Assembly (NCBI RefSeq): GCF_022370755.2
Contig: NZ_CP092364.2
Coordinates: forward strand, 5,208,001 to 5,272,000
Length of the DNA stretch: 64,000 nt
DNA from: Mycolicibacterium goodii
Lineage (GTDB): Bacteria > Actinomycetota > Actinomycetes > Mycobacteriales > Mycobacteriaceae
Reading direction: 5' to 3'
In this document: in pieces, positions 54,585-63,100 of the stretch
How positions within the stretch are numbered: the first letter of the stretch is position 1
Layout: each line of letters starts with the position of its first letter
Translations under genes and position numbers: made by a program
The notes under the pieces: model-generated
The model's database searches: none
What the model saw: only the letters and a program-made list of their open reading frames with translations
What the model was told of the DNA's origin: nothing

Positions 54585-55655
54585 TCAGGTGATCCGCACG
54601 CCGGTGTCGCTGTCGAAGAGATGGATCGCATCCGGGTCCGCGGTGACGTGGACGGTGTCGTCGGCTCGGATGCCATCGCGCGTGCTGGTGCGGACGACGA
54701 TGTCGACGTCGGTGCCCGCGTGAATCGCGGTGCCGTACACGTAGGAGTCGGCGCCGAGGACCTCGACCACACCGACTTTCACTGCGATGCCCGCGTCGGG
54801 AGCGGTGAGCCGCCACCCTTCGGGGCGAACACCGACGAGCACACGGCCCGCCAGCTCCGCCGCACAGTGCGCGGCCATGGCATGCCCCGCCACACCGACC
54901 ATGCGGTCATTGACGTGGGCGTCGAAGAATTTCATGGCCGGTGAGCCGATGAAGCCGGCGACGAAGGCGTTAACCGGTCGGTCGTAGAGATCCATCGGTG
55001 CGCCTACCTGTTGCAGTACACCGTCTTTCATGACGCCGACCCGGTCCCCCATCGTCATCGCCTCGGTCTGGTCGTGGGTGACGTAGACGGTGGTGACGCC
55101 TAGGTCACGTTGCAGTTTGGCGATGTCCGTGCGGGTCTGCACCCGCATCTTGGCGTCGAGGTTGGACAACGGTTCATCCATGCAGAACACCTGGGGGTTG
55201 CGCACGATGGCACGGCCCATGGCGACCCGCTGCCGTTGCCCGCCCGACAGAGCCTTCGGTTTGCGGTTGAGATACTCGGTGAGGCCGAGGGTTTCGGCGG
55301 CCGCAGCCACCCGGCGTCGTCGCTCGTCCCTGGACAGGCCCGCGTTTTTGAGGCAGAACTCCATGTTTCCGGCCACCGTCATGTGGGGATACAGCGCGTA
55401 GTTCTGGAACACCATGGCGATGTCACGGTGCTGGGGCGCTGTCGTGGTGATATCGCGACCATCCAGGTAGATCGCTCCGCCGGTGAGGTCTTCGAGGCCG
55501 GCCAGCATGCGTAGCGTCGTGGACTTGCCGCAACCGGAAGGACCGACCAGCACCATGAACTCGCCGTCGGCGATGTCCAGATCCAGACCGGCAACAGCCG
55601 CGGTGGTGGCCTTCGGGTACCGAAGCTCGGCCTTCTCGAATCGGATGGCAGCCAT
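54585..55655 (-). CDS. ABC sugar transporter ATPase (UgpC/MsmK-like)
   Basis: 356 residues with Walker A GPSGCGKST, LSGGQRQRVAMGRAI, Walker B VFCMDEP, VTHDQTEAM and a TOBE domain (LVGVRPEGWRL). CUT1-type ATPase for the adjacent permeases. ATG 55655 follows 27 bases after the preceding permease stop. Its end faces the deoR gene across a shared terminator. Confidence 0.87.
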   Translation of the reverse strand: MAAIRFEKAELRYPKATTAAVAGLDLDIADGEFMVLVGPSGCGKSTTLRMLAGLEDLTGGAIYLDGRDITTTAPQHRDIAMVFQNYALYPHMTVAGNMEFCLKNAGLSRDERRRRVAAAAETLGLTEYLNRKPKALSGGQRQRVAMGRAIVRNPQVFCMDEPLSNLDAKMRVQTRTDIAKLQRDLGVTTVYVTHDQTEAMTMGDRVGVMKDGVLQQVGAPMDLYDRPVNAFVAGFIGSPAMKFFDAHVNDRMVGVAGHAMAAHCAAELAGRVLVGVRPEGWRLTAPDAGIAVKVGVVEVLGADSYVYGTAIHAGTDVDIVVRTSTRDGIRADDTVHVTADPDAIHLFDSDTGVRIT

Positions 55656-55682
55656 GGGTAGTGCTCCTGTGGGGTGAAGTGA

Positions 55683-56507
55683 TCAGCGTACGGAGATGCC
55701 GCCGACCATGCCGTTGATGAAGCGCTTCTGCAACGCGAAGAACAGCACCGCGATGGGCAATGCCACCATGACACCGGCCGCGGCCAGCAATGAATACTCG
55801 GTGAGGTGCTGCCCCTGGAAGAACGCCAAACCCAATGGCGCGGTCCGTTTGTCGTCCGATACGACCATCACCAACGGCAGCAGGAATTCGTTCCAGGTCC
55901 ACATGGCGATGATGACGGCCATGGTCATCATCGGCGCCAGGCTGGTCGGCACGACGATCCGCCACAGCGCCCGCAGATCGCCGGCTCCGTCGAGGCGTGC
56001 GGCCTCGATGATCTCGCCGGGGAATCCCCTGAACTGGTTGCGCATCCAGAACACCGCGAACGCAAGTGACTGCGCGGTCTGCGGCAAAATCAGCGCCCAG
56101 TACGTGTCGGTGAGACCGACGGTGCGCAGGTTGAAGTACAGCGGGATGATGAACGCTTCGGTCGGTAGGGTCAGCCCGAGCAGCAGCAGATAGAACAGCA
56201 CCGAAGATCCGAAGAACTTCATGCGCGCGAACGCGTATCCGGCGAAAGTCGCCAGCACCACGCTGAGGATCACCACGGCGACGGTGACGATCACACTGGA
56301 GAACAGGTAGCTGCTGAAGTTCCCGCGGGTCCAGGCCGCACCGTAATTTCCCAGGTCGACCCGGTCGGGTATCTCGAAACCACCGTGGTTCTCACCGGCA
56401 GGCGTGATCGATGAGAACACCACGCCCACAAGGGGGATCACCGCGAACGCCGCGAAAATCCCGAGGATCAGCTGATTGATGATGCGCTCGGTGCGGGTGA
56501 GCTTCAT
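55683..56507 (-). CDS. ABC sugar transporter permease (MalG-like)
   Basis: 274 residues, six membrane segments. EAA loop: EIIEAARLDGAGDLRALWRI followed by VVPTSLAP. ATG 56507 overlaps the MalF-like stop (ATGA); the longer frame to 56936 lies inside that gene. The usual MalG tail QKRFINGMVGGISVR ends it. Confidence 0.87.
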   Translation of the reverse strand: MKLTRTERIINQLILGIFAAFAVIPLVGVVFSSITPAGENHGGFEIPDRVDLGNYGAAWTRGNFSSYLFSSVIVTVAVVILSVVLATFAGYAFARMKFFGSSVLFYLLLLGLTLPTEAFIIPLYFNLRTVGLTDTYWALILPQTAQSLAFAVFWMRNQFRGFPGEIIEAARLDGAGDLRALWRIVVPTSLAPMMTMAVIIAMWTWNEFLLPLVMVVSDDKRTAPLGLAFFQGQHLTEYSLLAAAGVMVALPIAVLFFALQKRFINGMVGGISVR

Positions 56508-57466
56508 TCTGCCTCCCGAGGAGCGATACGGCTGATCAGGACCGTCAGCACCACGATGACGATGGTCAGCACCACAGCCACGGCCGAGGCCAGACCGACC
56601 TGCCCGGTGTTGAACGCACGGTTGTACGCCTCGTATGCGGGCACCGACGTCGCGTTCCCGGGGCCGCCGCGGGTGGTGATGAACACCAGGTCGAAGGTCT
56701 TGAGCGCGGACACCACGGTGAGCGTGAGTGCCACGGCGATCTGCCCTCGCAGCGACGGCAGGGTGATCGCGACGAACTCCCGTACCCGGCCGGCCCCGTC
56801 GAGGCGTGCGGCTTCGAACAGTTCCGGCGGGATGTTGCCGATTCCCGACAGGAACAGCACCAGGCACAGGCCGATGTTGAGCCACGTCCCGATCAGGCCG
56901 ATGGCGATCAGCGCGAACGTGTGGTCTCCCAGCCACACCCGGGTGATCGAGTCGAGGCCGACCAGGCGCAAGGTCTGGTTGAACAGGCCGTCGCGCGAGT
57001 AGATGGAGATCCAGATGGTCGCGATGACCACGGTGGCGATGACCTGCGGCAGGAACAGCACCGTACGGAAGAACGACATCGTCCGCAACGCGTGTGCACG
57101 CGAGATCAGCGCGCTGAGCACGAGACCGATGAAAACCGGCGCGGCGGCGTAGAACAGCATCAGCACGCCGGCGTGCACGAATGAATCGCGCAACCGTTCG
57201 TCCTCGAACACCGCGACGTAGTTCTCCAGCCCCGCAACGGTCGCCGCACCGAGCCCGTCCCAGTTGTAGAACGAGTACTGCACCGTCTGCACCACCGGCG
57301 CCCCGAGGAAGACCGCGAACACCACAAAAGCCGGCGCGACGTACAGGTAGGGCTTCACCGACCGGCGCGGCCGGCGTCGCTTGGTGTGCGCGGTCCGTTG
57401 TCCCGCCGTGGCGGTGTCACCGGGCGGGGACACGGATCGTCTCGATTGGCGCAGCGTCACGGTCAC
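56504..57466 (-). CDS. ABC sugar transporter permease (MalF-like)
   Basis: 320 residues with an Arg-rich N-terminus (KRRRPRRSVK) before six membrane segments. EAA loop: ELFEAARLDGAGRVREFVAI followed by TLPSLRGQ, and the conserved TRGGPGNAT. GTG 57466 overlaps the binding-protein stop by four bases. Confidence 0.87.
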   Translation of the reverse strand: MTVTLRQSRRSVSPPGDTATAGQRTAHTKRRRPRRSVKPYLYVAPAFVVFAVFLGAPVVQTVQYSFYNWDGLGAATVAGLENYVAVFEDERLRDSFVHAGVLMLFYAAAPVFIGLVLSALISRAHALRTMSFFRTVLFLPQVIATVVIATIWISIYSRDGLFNQTLRLVGLDSITRVWLGDHTFALIAIGLIGTWLNIGLCLVLFLSGIGNIPPELFEAARLDGAGRVREFVAITLPSLRGQIAVALTLTVVSALKTFDLVFITTRGGPGNATSVPAYEAYNRAFNTGQVGLASAVAVVLTIVIVVLTVLISRIAPREAE

Positions 57467-58833
57467 TTCTGGCTCGCCAGGAAGTCGGCGTAGTCCTTCT
57501 GCAGTGTGTCGACGAATTGCTGTGGGGTGGACTGTCCGCCGAGCAGTTCCTGCATCGCGGCCGTGATGGTGTCGTAGAACGTGGGCGTGGCGTAATCGAG
57601 GTACGGCACCTCGCCGTTGGCCTCCTGCACGTTGCGGTACTGCGTCGCGATATCCGCGGCGACCGTGCCGGGTTGCGGTTCATAGCCCGACGGCAGCACC
57701 GTGGGCAGATTGCCGGTGTCCAGCAGCAACTGTGAGGCCTTGGCGTTGGTGATGAAGTCGATGTAGGCGGCTGCGACGTCTGGATGCGCCGACTTCGACG
57801 TTATCGCCCACGCCAACCCCTGACCTCCGGTGGTGGCGGGCCCGCCCTGTTCGGAGGTGAGCGTGGTGAAGCCGACCTTGTCACCGAGGGCGTCCTGCAG
57901 CGGCTGCTGCATCCAGGTACCGGTGATGGTGAACAACGCTCCGCCCCTGCCGAATTCGGCGATGGCGTCGTCACGCGAGACACCGTTGGCACCGGGAGTC
58001 AGATACCCCTTCACGGACCAGTCGGCGATCTGCTGCGCGGCCTTGAGCGACGGCTCGTCGGTCCACGCGCCGCCCTTGCCGCTGACCAGTTCGGTGACGG
58101 CGGGGGCACCGGCCAGCGCGGCCTGGACCACGCCATAGAGATGGATGCCGGGACTCTTGTCGAGGTTGCCGAACGCCATCGGAAGGATTCCCTTGGCTTT
58201 CGCGGCCTCCATCGCGGTGGTGAGGTCGTTCAACGTCTTCGGCGCCTCGAGGCCCAGCGACGAGAGCAGCTCGCGGTTGTAGAAGACCCCGACCACCTCG
58301 CCCGTCTGCGACACCCCGTACAGCGTGTCACCCTGCCAGGTCTTACCGTCACTGCTGAAGCTGTTCTGCTTGAGCAGGGCCTCCGGGTAGTAGGTGTTCC
58401 ACCCGTAGAGCCCGGCGTAGTCGCTCATCGGGCGCAGCATGCCTGCCGCGACGAAAGCCCCCATGTCGGGATAGCCCTGATTTGCCTGTACCACGTCGGG
58501 TGGGGTGTTGCTCGACAAGGCGAGGCGCAACGTGGTTTTCAGGTCGCTGAACGACTCGACGGTCCGTTTGATGGTGACGTTCGGGTACTTCTCCTGGAAC
58601 TGGGCGTTCAGCTTCTCCTGCGCCTCGGCGATGCCGCCGTCGGTGTTCTGGTCCCACACCGTCAGGGTCACCGGGCCCGCGGCCGCCACGTCCTTGGACA
58701 CTTCACCCGTGGGCGCGGTCGTGGACCCCGAATCACCGGAAGGGCCCGGGGCGCAGGCGGACAGCGCCAGCGCCGCAACGGTGAGGGTGGATGCGACGAC
58801 GGAACCGAATCGGAACAGGCGCGTTCTGGTCAT
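57463..58833 (-). CDS. ABC sugar transporter binding lipoprotein
   Basis: 456 residues of solute-binding family 1 (MalE-like). The signal RTRLFRFGSVVASTLTVA ends at lipobox LSAC. Ligand-domain features are TLTVWDQNTDGGIAEAQEKL and PPDVVQANQGYPDMGAF. ATG 58833 overlaps the PfkB stop (ATGA); the longer frame is rejected as it lies inside pfkB. Delivers a sugar to the two permeases; ligand unknown. Confidence 0.86.
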   Translation of the reverse strand: MTRTRLFRFGSVVASTLTVAALALSACAPGPSGDSGSTTAPTGEVSKDVAAAGPVTLTVWDQNTDGGIAEAQEKLNAQFQEKYPNVTIKRTVESFSDLKTTLRLALSSNTPPDVVQANQGYPDMGAFVAAGMLRPMSDYAGLYGWNTYYPEALLKQNSFSSDGKTWQGDTLYGVSQTGEVVGVFYNRELLSSLGLEAPKTLNDLTTAMEAAKAKGILPMAFGNLDKSPGIHLYGVVQAALAGAPAVTELVSGKGGAWTDEPSLKAAQQIADWSVKGYLTPGANGVSRDDAIAEFGRGGALFTITGTWMQQPLQDALGDKVGFTTLTSEQGGPATTGGQGLAWAITSKSAHPDVAAAYIDFITNAKASQLLLDTGNLPTVLPSGYEPQPGTVAADIATQYRNVQEANGEVPYLDYATPTFYDTITAAMQELLGGQSTPQQFVDTLQKDYADFLASQK

Positions 58834-59816
58834 GACGTGAGGGCTCCTGGGGTTGCGGGGACAGAGGATTGGCGATGTCGTTCGGCCCACTCGCGGACCG
58901 GCGTCCAGTCCGGGTCGGCGCAGCAGTCGGCGAGCAGGTCGGCGATGTCGGCCGGGCGCGGTGCGCTGCGCGCTCCCCCGGCGCCGCGTACCGAGCAGGT
59001 CGCGCAGGCACTGGCCAGCCGCAGGCGGTCGCCCAGATCCCACTCCCAGGCGGTGGCGACCATGAACGCCGCGGTGAACGCGTCGCCGGCGCCGGTCGGG
59101 TCGACCGCCTCCACCACGATGGCCGGCACCCGCAGCCGGACCGCGCCCTGCGCCGCGATCGCACCGTCCGGGCCGAGCGTGATGACGGCCGTCTCGACCA
59201 CGTCGGCAAGGACATCGAGGGCGGCCTCCACGGTGCGGGCCCGGGTGTACTGGAGGGCCTCGACCTCGTTGACGATGAGGACGTCGACGCCGGCGGTGTG
59301 GTCGAGGAGTTCTTCTGACCACTGGCCCGACGGGTCCCAGCCCACGCCGCCGACGAGCACGGTTCCCCGTGCCCGCAGGTGAGCCGCCTCGACCGGGACC
59401 GGTCCGCGGCCGAGGCCCGTGTGCGCCACCCGCACCGGGATGGCATCGGGCCAAGACGGCAGGTGCCCGGCGTGTTCATAGGTGACGAAGGACCGGTCGT
59501 GGCCGTCGGTGATGGCGACCGAGATCGGGATCTGGTAGCCGCGGTGCTGCACTGCGAACCGCAGGTCGAGGTTCGGCTCGTTCCGCAGGCTGCGCGCGAC
59601 GATGCACCCGATGGGGTCGTCGCCGAGTTCGGTGACCAGCGCGGTGTGCGCCCCCAGTCGCGCGGCCGCCACCGCCCGGTTGGCCGCGCCGCCAGGTGAG
59701 ATGGCGAATCCGTCGGCGTAGACCTCCTCCCCGGGGGCCGGGGCGTTCACACCGGTGAACACCAGGTCGCTGTAGACCCGACCTGCGACCAGGACATCGA
59801 TTTCGCGCTCGGTCAC
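58830..59816 (-). CDS. PfkB-family carbohydrate kinase
   Basis: 328 residues of the ribokinase/PfkB family. The N-terminal SPGGAANRAVAAARLG and the C-terminal DPTGAGDAFTAAF with the catalytic Asp are intact. It would phosphorylate an imported sugar, possibly the ligand of the adjacent ABC system. GTG 59816 has GGAGGG eight bases upstream and is preferred to the longer frame from 59834. First gene of the ABC operon and divergent from deoR. Ribokinase, fructokinase and tagatose-6-phosphate kinase are all possible roles. Confidence 0.85.
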   Translation of the reverse strand: MTEREIDVLVAGRVYSDLVFTGVNAPAPGEEVYADGFAISPGGAANRAVAAARLGAHTALVTELGDDPIGCIVARSLRNEPNLDLRFAVQHRGYQIPISVAITDGHDRSFVTYEHAGHLPSWPDAIPVRVAHTGLGRGPVPVEAAHLRARGTVLVGGVGWDPSGQWSEELLDHTAGVDVLIVNEVEALQYTRARTVEAALDVLADVVETAVITLGPDGAIAAQGAVRLRVPAIVVEAVDPTGAGDAFTAAFMVATAWEWDLGDRLRLASACATCSVRGAGGARSAPRPADIADLLADCCADPDWTPVREWAERHRQSSVPATPGALTS

Positions 59817-59832
59817 GCGCGGCCCCCTCCAC

Positions 59833-59982
59833 ATCTATGACGTAGTTTGACGATCTTGCGCGCTAAGCGTGCATGTATCGGATGACGATAACGTTTCAAT
59901 GCAGTCTCCCGGGGGTAATTTCGAGAAACTTCCGTCATAACCACTCAGACTCGCGCAAACTCTGTCAGATTCTGCGTAAGAT
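59833..59982. promoter_or_regulatory. Divergent promoter between pfkB and deoR
   Basis: The plus-strand -10 TAAGAT (59977-59982) lies seven bases before the DeoR ATG, a leaderless start. Repeated TGACG and CGTCA elements (near 59833, 59843, 59883 and 59933) and paired CAGACTC and CAGATTC stand in between. They could be operators for the DeoR repressor. Confidence 0.45.
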
Positions 59983-59989
59983 CCTCCTC

Positions 59990-60766
59990 ATGTTCCTCGC
60001 CGAGCGTCACGAACGGATACTCGCCGCGCTCGCCGACGGCGGGCAGTCGGTGGTCCAGCTCGCCGAGGCGCTCGGCGTCAGCGAGTCGACCATCCGTCGG
60101 GACCTCGACATCCTCGCCAAATCCGGCCGGTTGAAGCGGCTGTACGGCGGGGCGATGCTCACCACGGGCAGCCGAGCCAACATCACCGACTCCGGCGCGG
60201 TGGAAGACCCGTTCACCTTCGAGAGCCGTCCGGACTTCACATTGCGGAAACGGATGGCGGCCGAGGCGGCCCGACTTGTCTCCGACGGCGATGTCGTCGT
60301 GCTGGACATCGGGTCGACCACCCCGCTGGTGGCACGCGAACTGCGTGGCCGCCCGGTCACGATCATCACGTCGAACCTCGCGGTTCTGGATGAGGTCCGC
60401 GACGACGACACGGTCGAAGTGGTGATGCTCGGCGGGGTGCTGCGGCGCAACCAACAGTCGCTGGTCGGTCCGCTCACCGAGCAGCTCATCGGACAGCTCA
60501 GCGCCGATCTGATGTTTCTGAGCTGCACCGGAGTTCGCGGCGGCCATGTGGTGGACAACATGGCCGTCGAGGCGCCCATCAAGCAGGCACTGATCGCCGC
60601 ATCTCAGCGAATCGTGCTGCTGGCCAGCGAGATCAAGTTCCCCGGGTCCGGCGCGCTCCGTCTGTGCACCCTGGATGAGTGCGACGTCCTCATCACCACC
60701 TCCGGCACGCCGGAGAACGAAATCACCAAACGCCGCGAGGCAGGCAGGAAGGTCGTAGTCGCATGA
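59990..60766 (+). CDS. DeoR-family sugar-operon repressor
   Basis: 258 residues: DeoR HTH (LAERHERILAALADGGQSVV, SESTIRRDLDILAKSGRLKR), YGGA, then the sugar-phosphate domain (LDIGSTTPLVARELRG, LGGVLRRNQQSLVGPL). ATG 59990 follows a TAAGAT box by seven bases, so it is leaderless; the frame to 59873 is non-coding. It overlaps the GH4 gene by four bases (ATGA) and is divergent from pfkB. It likely represses both operons. Confidence 0.88.
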   Translation: MFLAERHERILAALADGGQSVVQLAEALGVSESTIRRDLDILAKSGRLKRLYGGAMLTTGSRANITDSGAVEDPFTFESRPDFTLRKRMAAEAARLVSDGDVVVLDIGSTTPLVARELRGRPVTIITSNLAVLDEVRDDDTVEVVMLGGVLRRNQQSLVGPLTEQLIGQLSADLMFLSCTGVRGGHVVDNMAVEAPIKQALIAASQRIVLLASEIKFPGSGALRLCTLDECDVLITTSGTPENEITKRREAGRKVVVA

Positions 60767-62139
60767 AACTCGCCATTCTCGGCGGTGGTGGATTCCGCAC
60801 CCCCTACGTCTGGCAGGCGCTGATCCGCGACCAGGGGTCGCCGCGCGTGACCGAGGTGGCCCTGTACGACGTCGACGACTCGCGGTTGGCCACCATCGTC
60901 ACCATCTGCGAGCAGTTGGCGGTCGGCTTCGACGACGCCCCGACCCTGCACACGTACACCGATCTGGAGCCCGCCCTGGAGGGCGCCGACTTCGTGTTCG
61001 CGGCGATCCGCGTCGGGGGCGTCGAGCAGCGGTGCTGCGACGAGCACGTCGCACTCGACCACAACGTGCTCGGGCAGGAGACCACCGGCCCGGGCGGCAT
61101 CGCCTACGCCCTGCGCACCGTGCCGGTCATGCTGGACATCGCGGAGACGGTCAAACGTGTTGCGCCACAGGCGTACTTCCTCAATTTCACGAACCCGGCC
61201 GGCATCATCACCGAAGCACTGCAGAGTGTGCTCGGTGACCGAGCACTCGGAATATGTGACACGCCATCGGGTTTGGGGCGTCGGGTGGCCGGTGTGCTCG
61301 GATACGATCACACGCGCATCCAGATGGACTACGTGGGTCTCAACCACCTCGGCTGGATGCGACGCGTCCTGGTCGACGGCGTCGACGTGCTGCCCAATCT
61401 GCTCGCCGATGAACATCGATTGAGCCGCATGGAGGAAACCCAGGTCTTCGGCGCCGACTGGATCCACTCCCTCGGCGTGATCCCCAATGAGTACCTGTAC
61501 TACTACTACTTCAACCGGGACGCGGTGCGCCGCATCCTCGAGTCGCCGCGGACCCGGGGTGATTTCCTCCTTGAGACCCAGAACAAGTTCTTCACCACGG
61601 CCGCCGAGAATCCTGATGCCGCGGCCAAACTGTGGGCCGAAGCGGTCGACGAGCGCGGGGCCAGCTACATGGCCGAGGCCAAGGGCGGCGTGCAGGGCGA
61701 ACCCGCCGTCGAACGCGAACGTGAAACCGACCCGGCGCATCTGGGTTATGCCGGTGTGGCGCTCGGCGTGATGGCAGCGATCAGCCGTGACGAGCGCCGC
61801 ACGATGATCCTCAACGTCCGCAACCGCGGCACCATCGCCGGACTGCCGGCCGACGCCGTCGTCGAGGTGCCCACGACCGTCGACGCCAACGGCGTGCATC
61901 CACTGACGCTCGACACTCAGCCCGACCTGCATCAGCTCGGACTCATGCAGCAGGTCAAAGCAGTGGAGAGGCATGCGATCTCGGCGGCGATCAACGGCTC
62001 CGCCGATGAGGCACTCAAGGCGTTCGCGTTGCATCCGCTGGTCGACTCGGTGACGGTGGCCCGCCAGCTGCTCGCCGGCTACATCGCCGCCAATCCCGAC
62101 CTCGCCCGGGTGTTGGCGAACAGCTCGCTGGCCGCATGA
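60763..62139 (+). CDS. Family 4 glycoside hydrolase, 6-phospho-beta-glucosidase-like
   Basis: 458 residues of GH4. The Rossmann loop GGGGFRTPYVW, NFTNPAGIITE and the metal-ligand Cys in GICDTPSG are intact, and a YYYYF run follows. The GFRTP and CDTPSG motifs fit the 6-phospho-beta-glucosidase branch rather than MelA. It would need NAD+ and Mn2+. Since mycobacteria lack most sugar PTS components, the phosphorylated substrate may come from the PfkB kinase. It overlaps both deoR and nagB by four bases. Confidence 0.83.
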   Translation: MKLAILGGGGFRTPYVWQALIRDQGSPRVTEVALYDVDDSRLATIVTICEQLAVGFDDAPTLHTYTDLEPALEGADFVFAAIRVGGVEQRCCDEHVALDHNVLGQETTGPGGIAYALRTVPVMLDIAETVKRVAPQAYFLNFTNPAGIITEALQSVLGDRALGICDTPSGLGRRVAGVLGYDHTRIQMDYVGLNHLGWMRRVLVDGVDVLPNLLADEHRLSRMEETQVFGADWIHSLGVIPNEYLYYYYFNRDAVRRILESPRTRGDFLLETQNKFFTTAAENPDAAAKLWAEAVDERGASYMAEAKGGVQGEPAVERERETDPAHLGYAGVALGVMAAISRDERRTMILNVRNRGTIAGLPADAVVEVPTTVDANGVHPLTLDTQPDLHQLGLMQQVKAVERHAISAAINGSADEALKAFALHPLVDSVTVARQLLAGYIAANPDLARVLANSSLAA

Positions 62140-62879
62140 CGGCGGTCGTCGACGTCACCGCCGATGCCACCGCCGCGGGCGAGGCGGTCGCCGCACGCAT
62201 CGCGGCGCTGATCCGCACCAAACCCGACGCAGTGATCGGCGTCGCGACCGGTTCGTCACCGATGCCGGTGTACTCGGCACTGGCACGCCACGTTTCTGCC
62301 GGTTTGGACGCGAGCCGCGTGACCTGGTGTGCCCTCGACGAGTATCTCGGTCTTCCTCCGCGACATCCGCAGTCATACCGGACCGCGCTCGAAGACGCCC
62401 TGATCGGCCCACTACGCCTCGATCCCGCGGCGCTGCGGGTCCCCGACGGCACCGCCCAGGACCCGGACCAAGCGGCCGAAGCCTACGAGCAGTTCCTCGC
62501 CAAGGCGGGCGTCGACCTGCAGATCCTGGGCATCGGGCGTAACGGGCACATCGGTTTCAACGAGCCGGGCACGTCGTTCGCCTCCCGCACCCACCGGGCC
62601 CGACTCACCGAATCCACGCGGAAAGCGAACGCGCGGTTCTTCTCCGACGTTGCATCGGTGCCACACGAATGCCTGACACAGGGAGTCGCGACCATCATGC
62701 GGGCACGGAGCATCGAACTCATCGCGACGGGGGAACACAAGGCCGAGGCGGTCGCGCGGGCACTGTACGGTCCGGTCACCGAGCAGTGCCCCGCCAGTGT
62801 CCTACGACGTCATCCCGATGTACGTGTCACCCTCGACGACGCGGCCGCATCACTTCTCTCCCGCAGCCGTACCGCATGA
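62136..62879 (+). CDS. nagB: Glucosamine-6-phosphate deaminase
   Basis: 247 residues of the NagB family. GVATGSSPMPVY, LDEYLGLP (with the catalytic Asp) and GIGRNGHIGFNEPG are intact. It would convert glucosamine 6-phosphate to fructose 6-phosphate and ammonia. No nagA deacetylase is in the window. ATG 62136 overlaps the GH4 stop by four bases. It ends the deoR-GH4-nagB operon and runs toward the MmgE/PrpD genes, which converge. Confidence 0.88.
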   Translation: MTAVVDVTADATAAGEAVAARIAALIRTKPDAVIGVATGSSPMPVYSALARHVSAGLDASRVTWCALDEYLGLPPRHPQSYRTALEDALIGPLRLDPAALRVPDGTAQDPDQAAEAYEQFLAKAGVDLQILGIGRNGHIGFNEPGTSFASRTHRARLTESTRKANARFFSDVASVPHECLTQGVATIMRARSIELIATGEHKAEAVARALYGPVTEQCPASVLRRHPDVRVTLDDAAASLLSRSRTA

Positions 62880-62961
62880 CAACCGCAACCTCGCATCTCG
62901 CTCCGCGCCGCTCCGCACCAGCTTGGGGCTGGAAAGTTCGATGGTCGACACCGCCGCCAAT

Positions 62962-63100
62962 CGACTGCGCCGACCGCAGCCACACCGATGAAGTCCAGCA
63001 GGCACTGCGCCAACCGGGCGCGGGCCTGCTCTGGTACGTCATCGAGCGTGGTGTTGGCGACGAAGTCGGCCAGGATCGCGGTGGCTCCTGGTGTGGTCAT
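62962..63100 (-). pseudogene. Truncated MmgE/PrpD family protein (N-terminal remnant)
   Basis: From ATG 63100, which shares its A with the upstream stop, the first 46 residues match an MmgE/PrpD N-terminus: ATAILADFVANTTLDDVPEQ then ARLAQCLLDFIGVAAVGAV. After about 62962 the similarity stops, although the frame stays open to 62810 with unrelated residues, overlapping the nagB 3' end. The rest of a roughly 450-residue gene is missing, so this is most likely a deletion remnant. Confidence 0.6.

Noticed and set aside
61490..61515. Repeated TAC run in the GH4 gene
   Set aside because: It encodes a run of tyrosines (YYYYF) within the GH4 protein and is not a repeat element.
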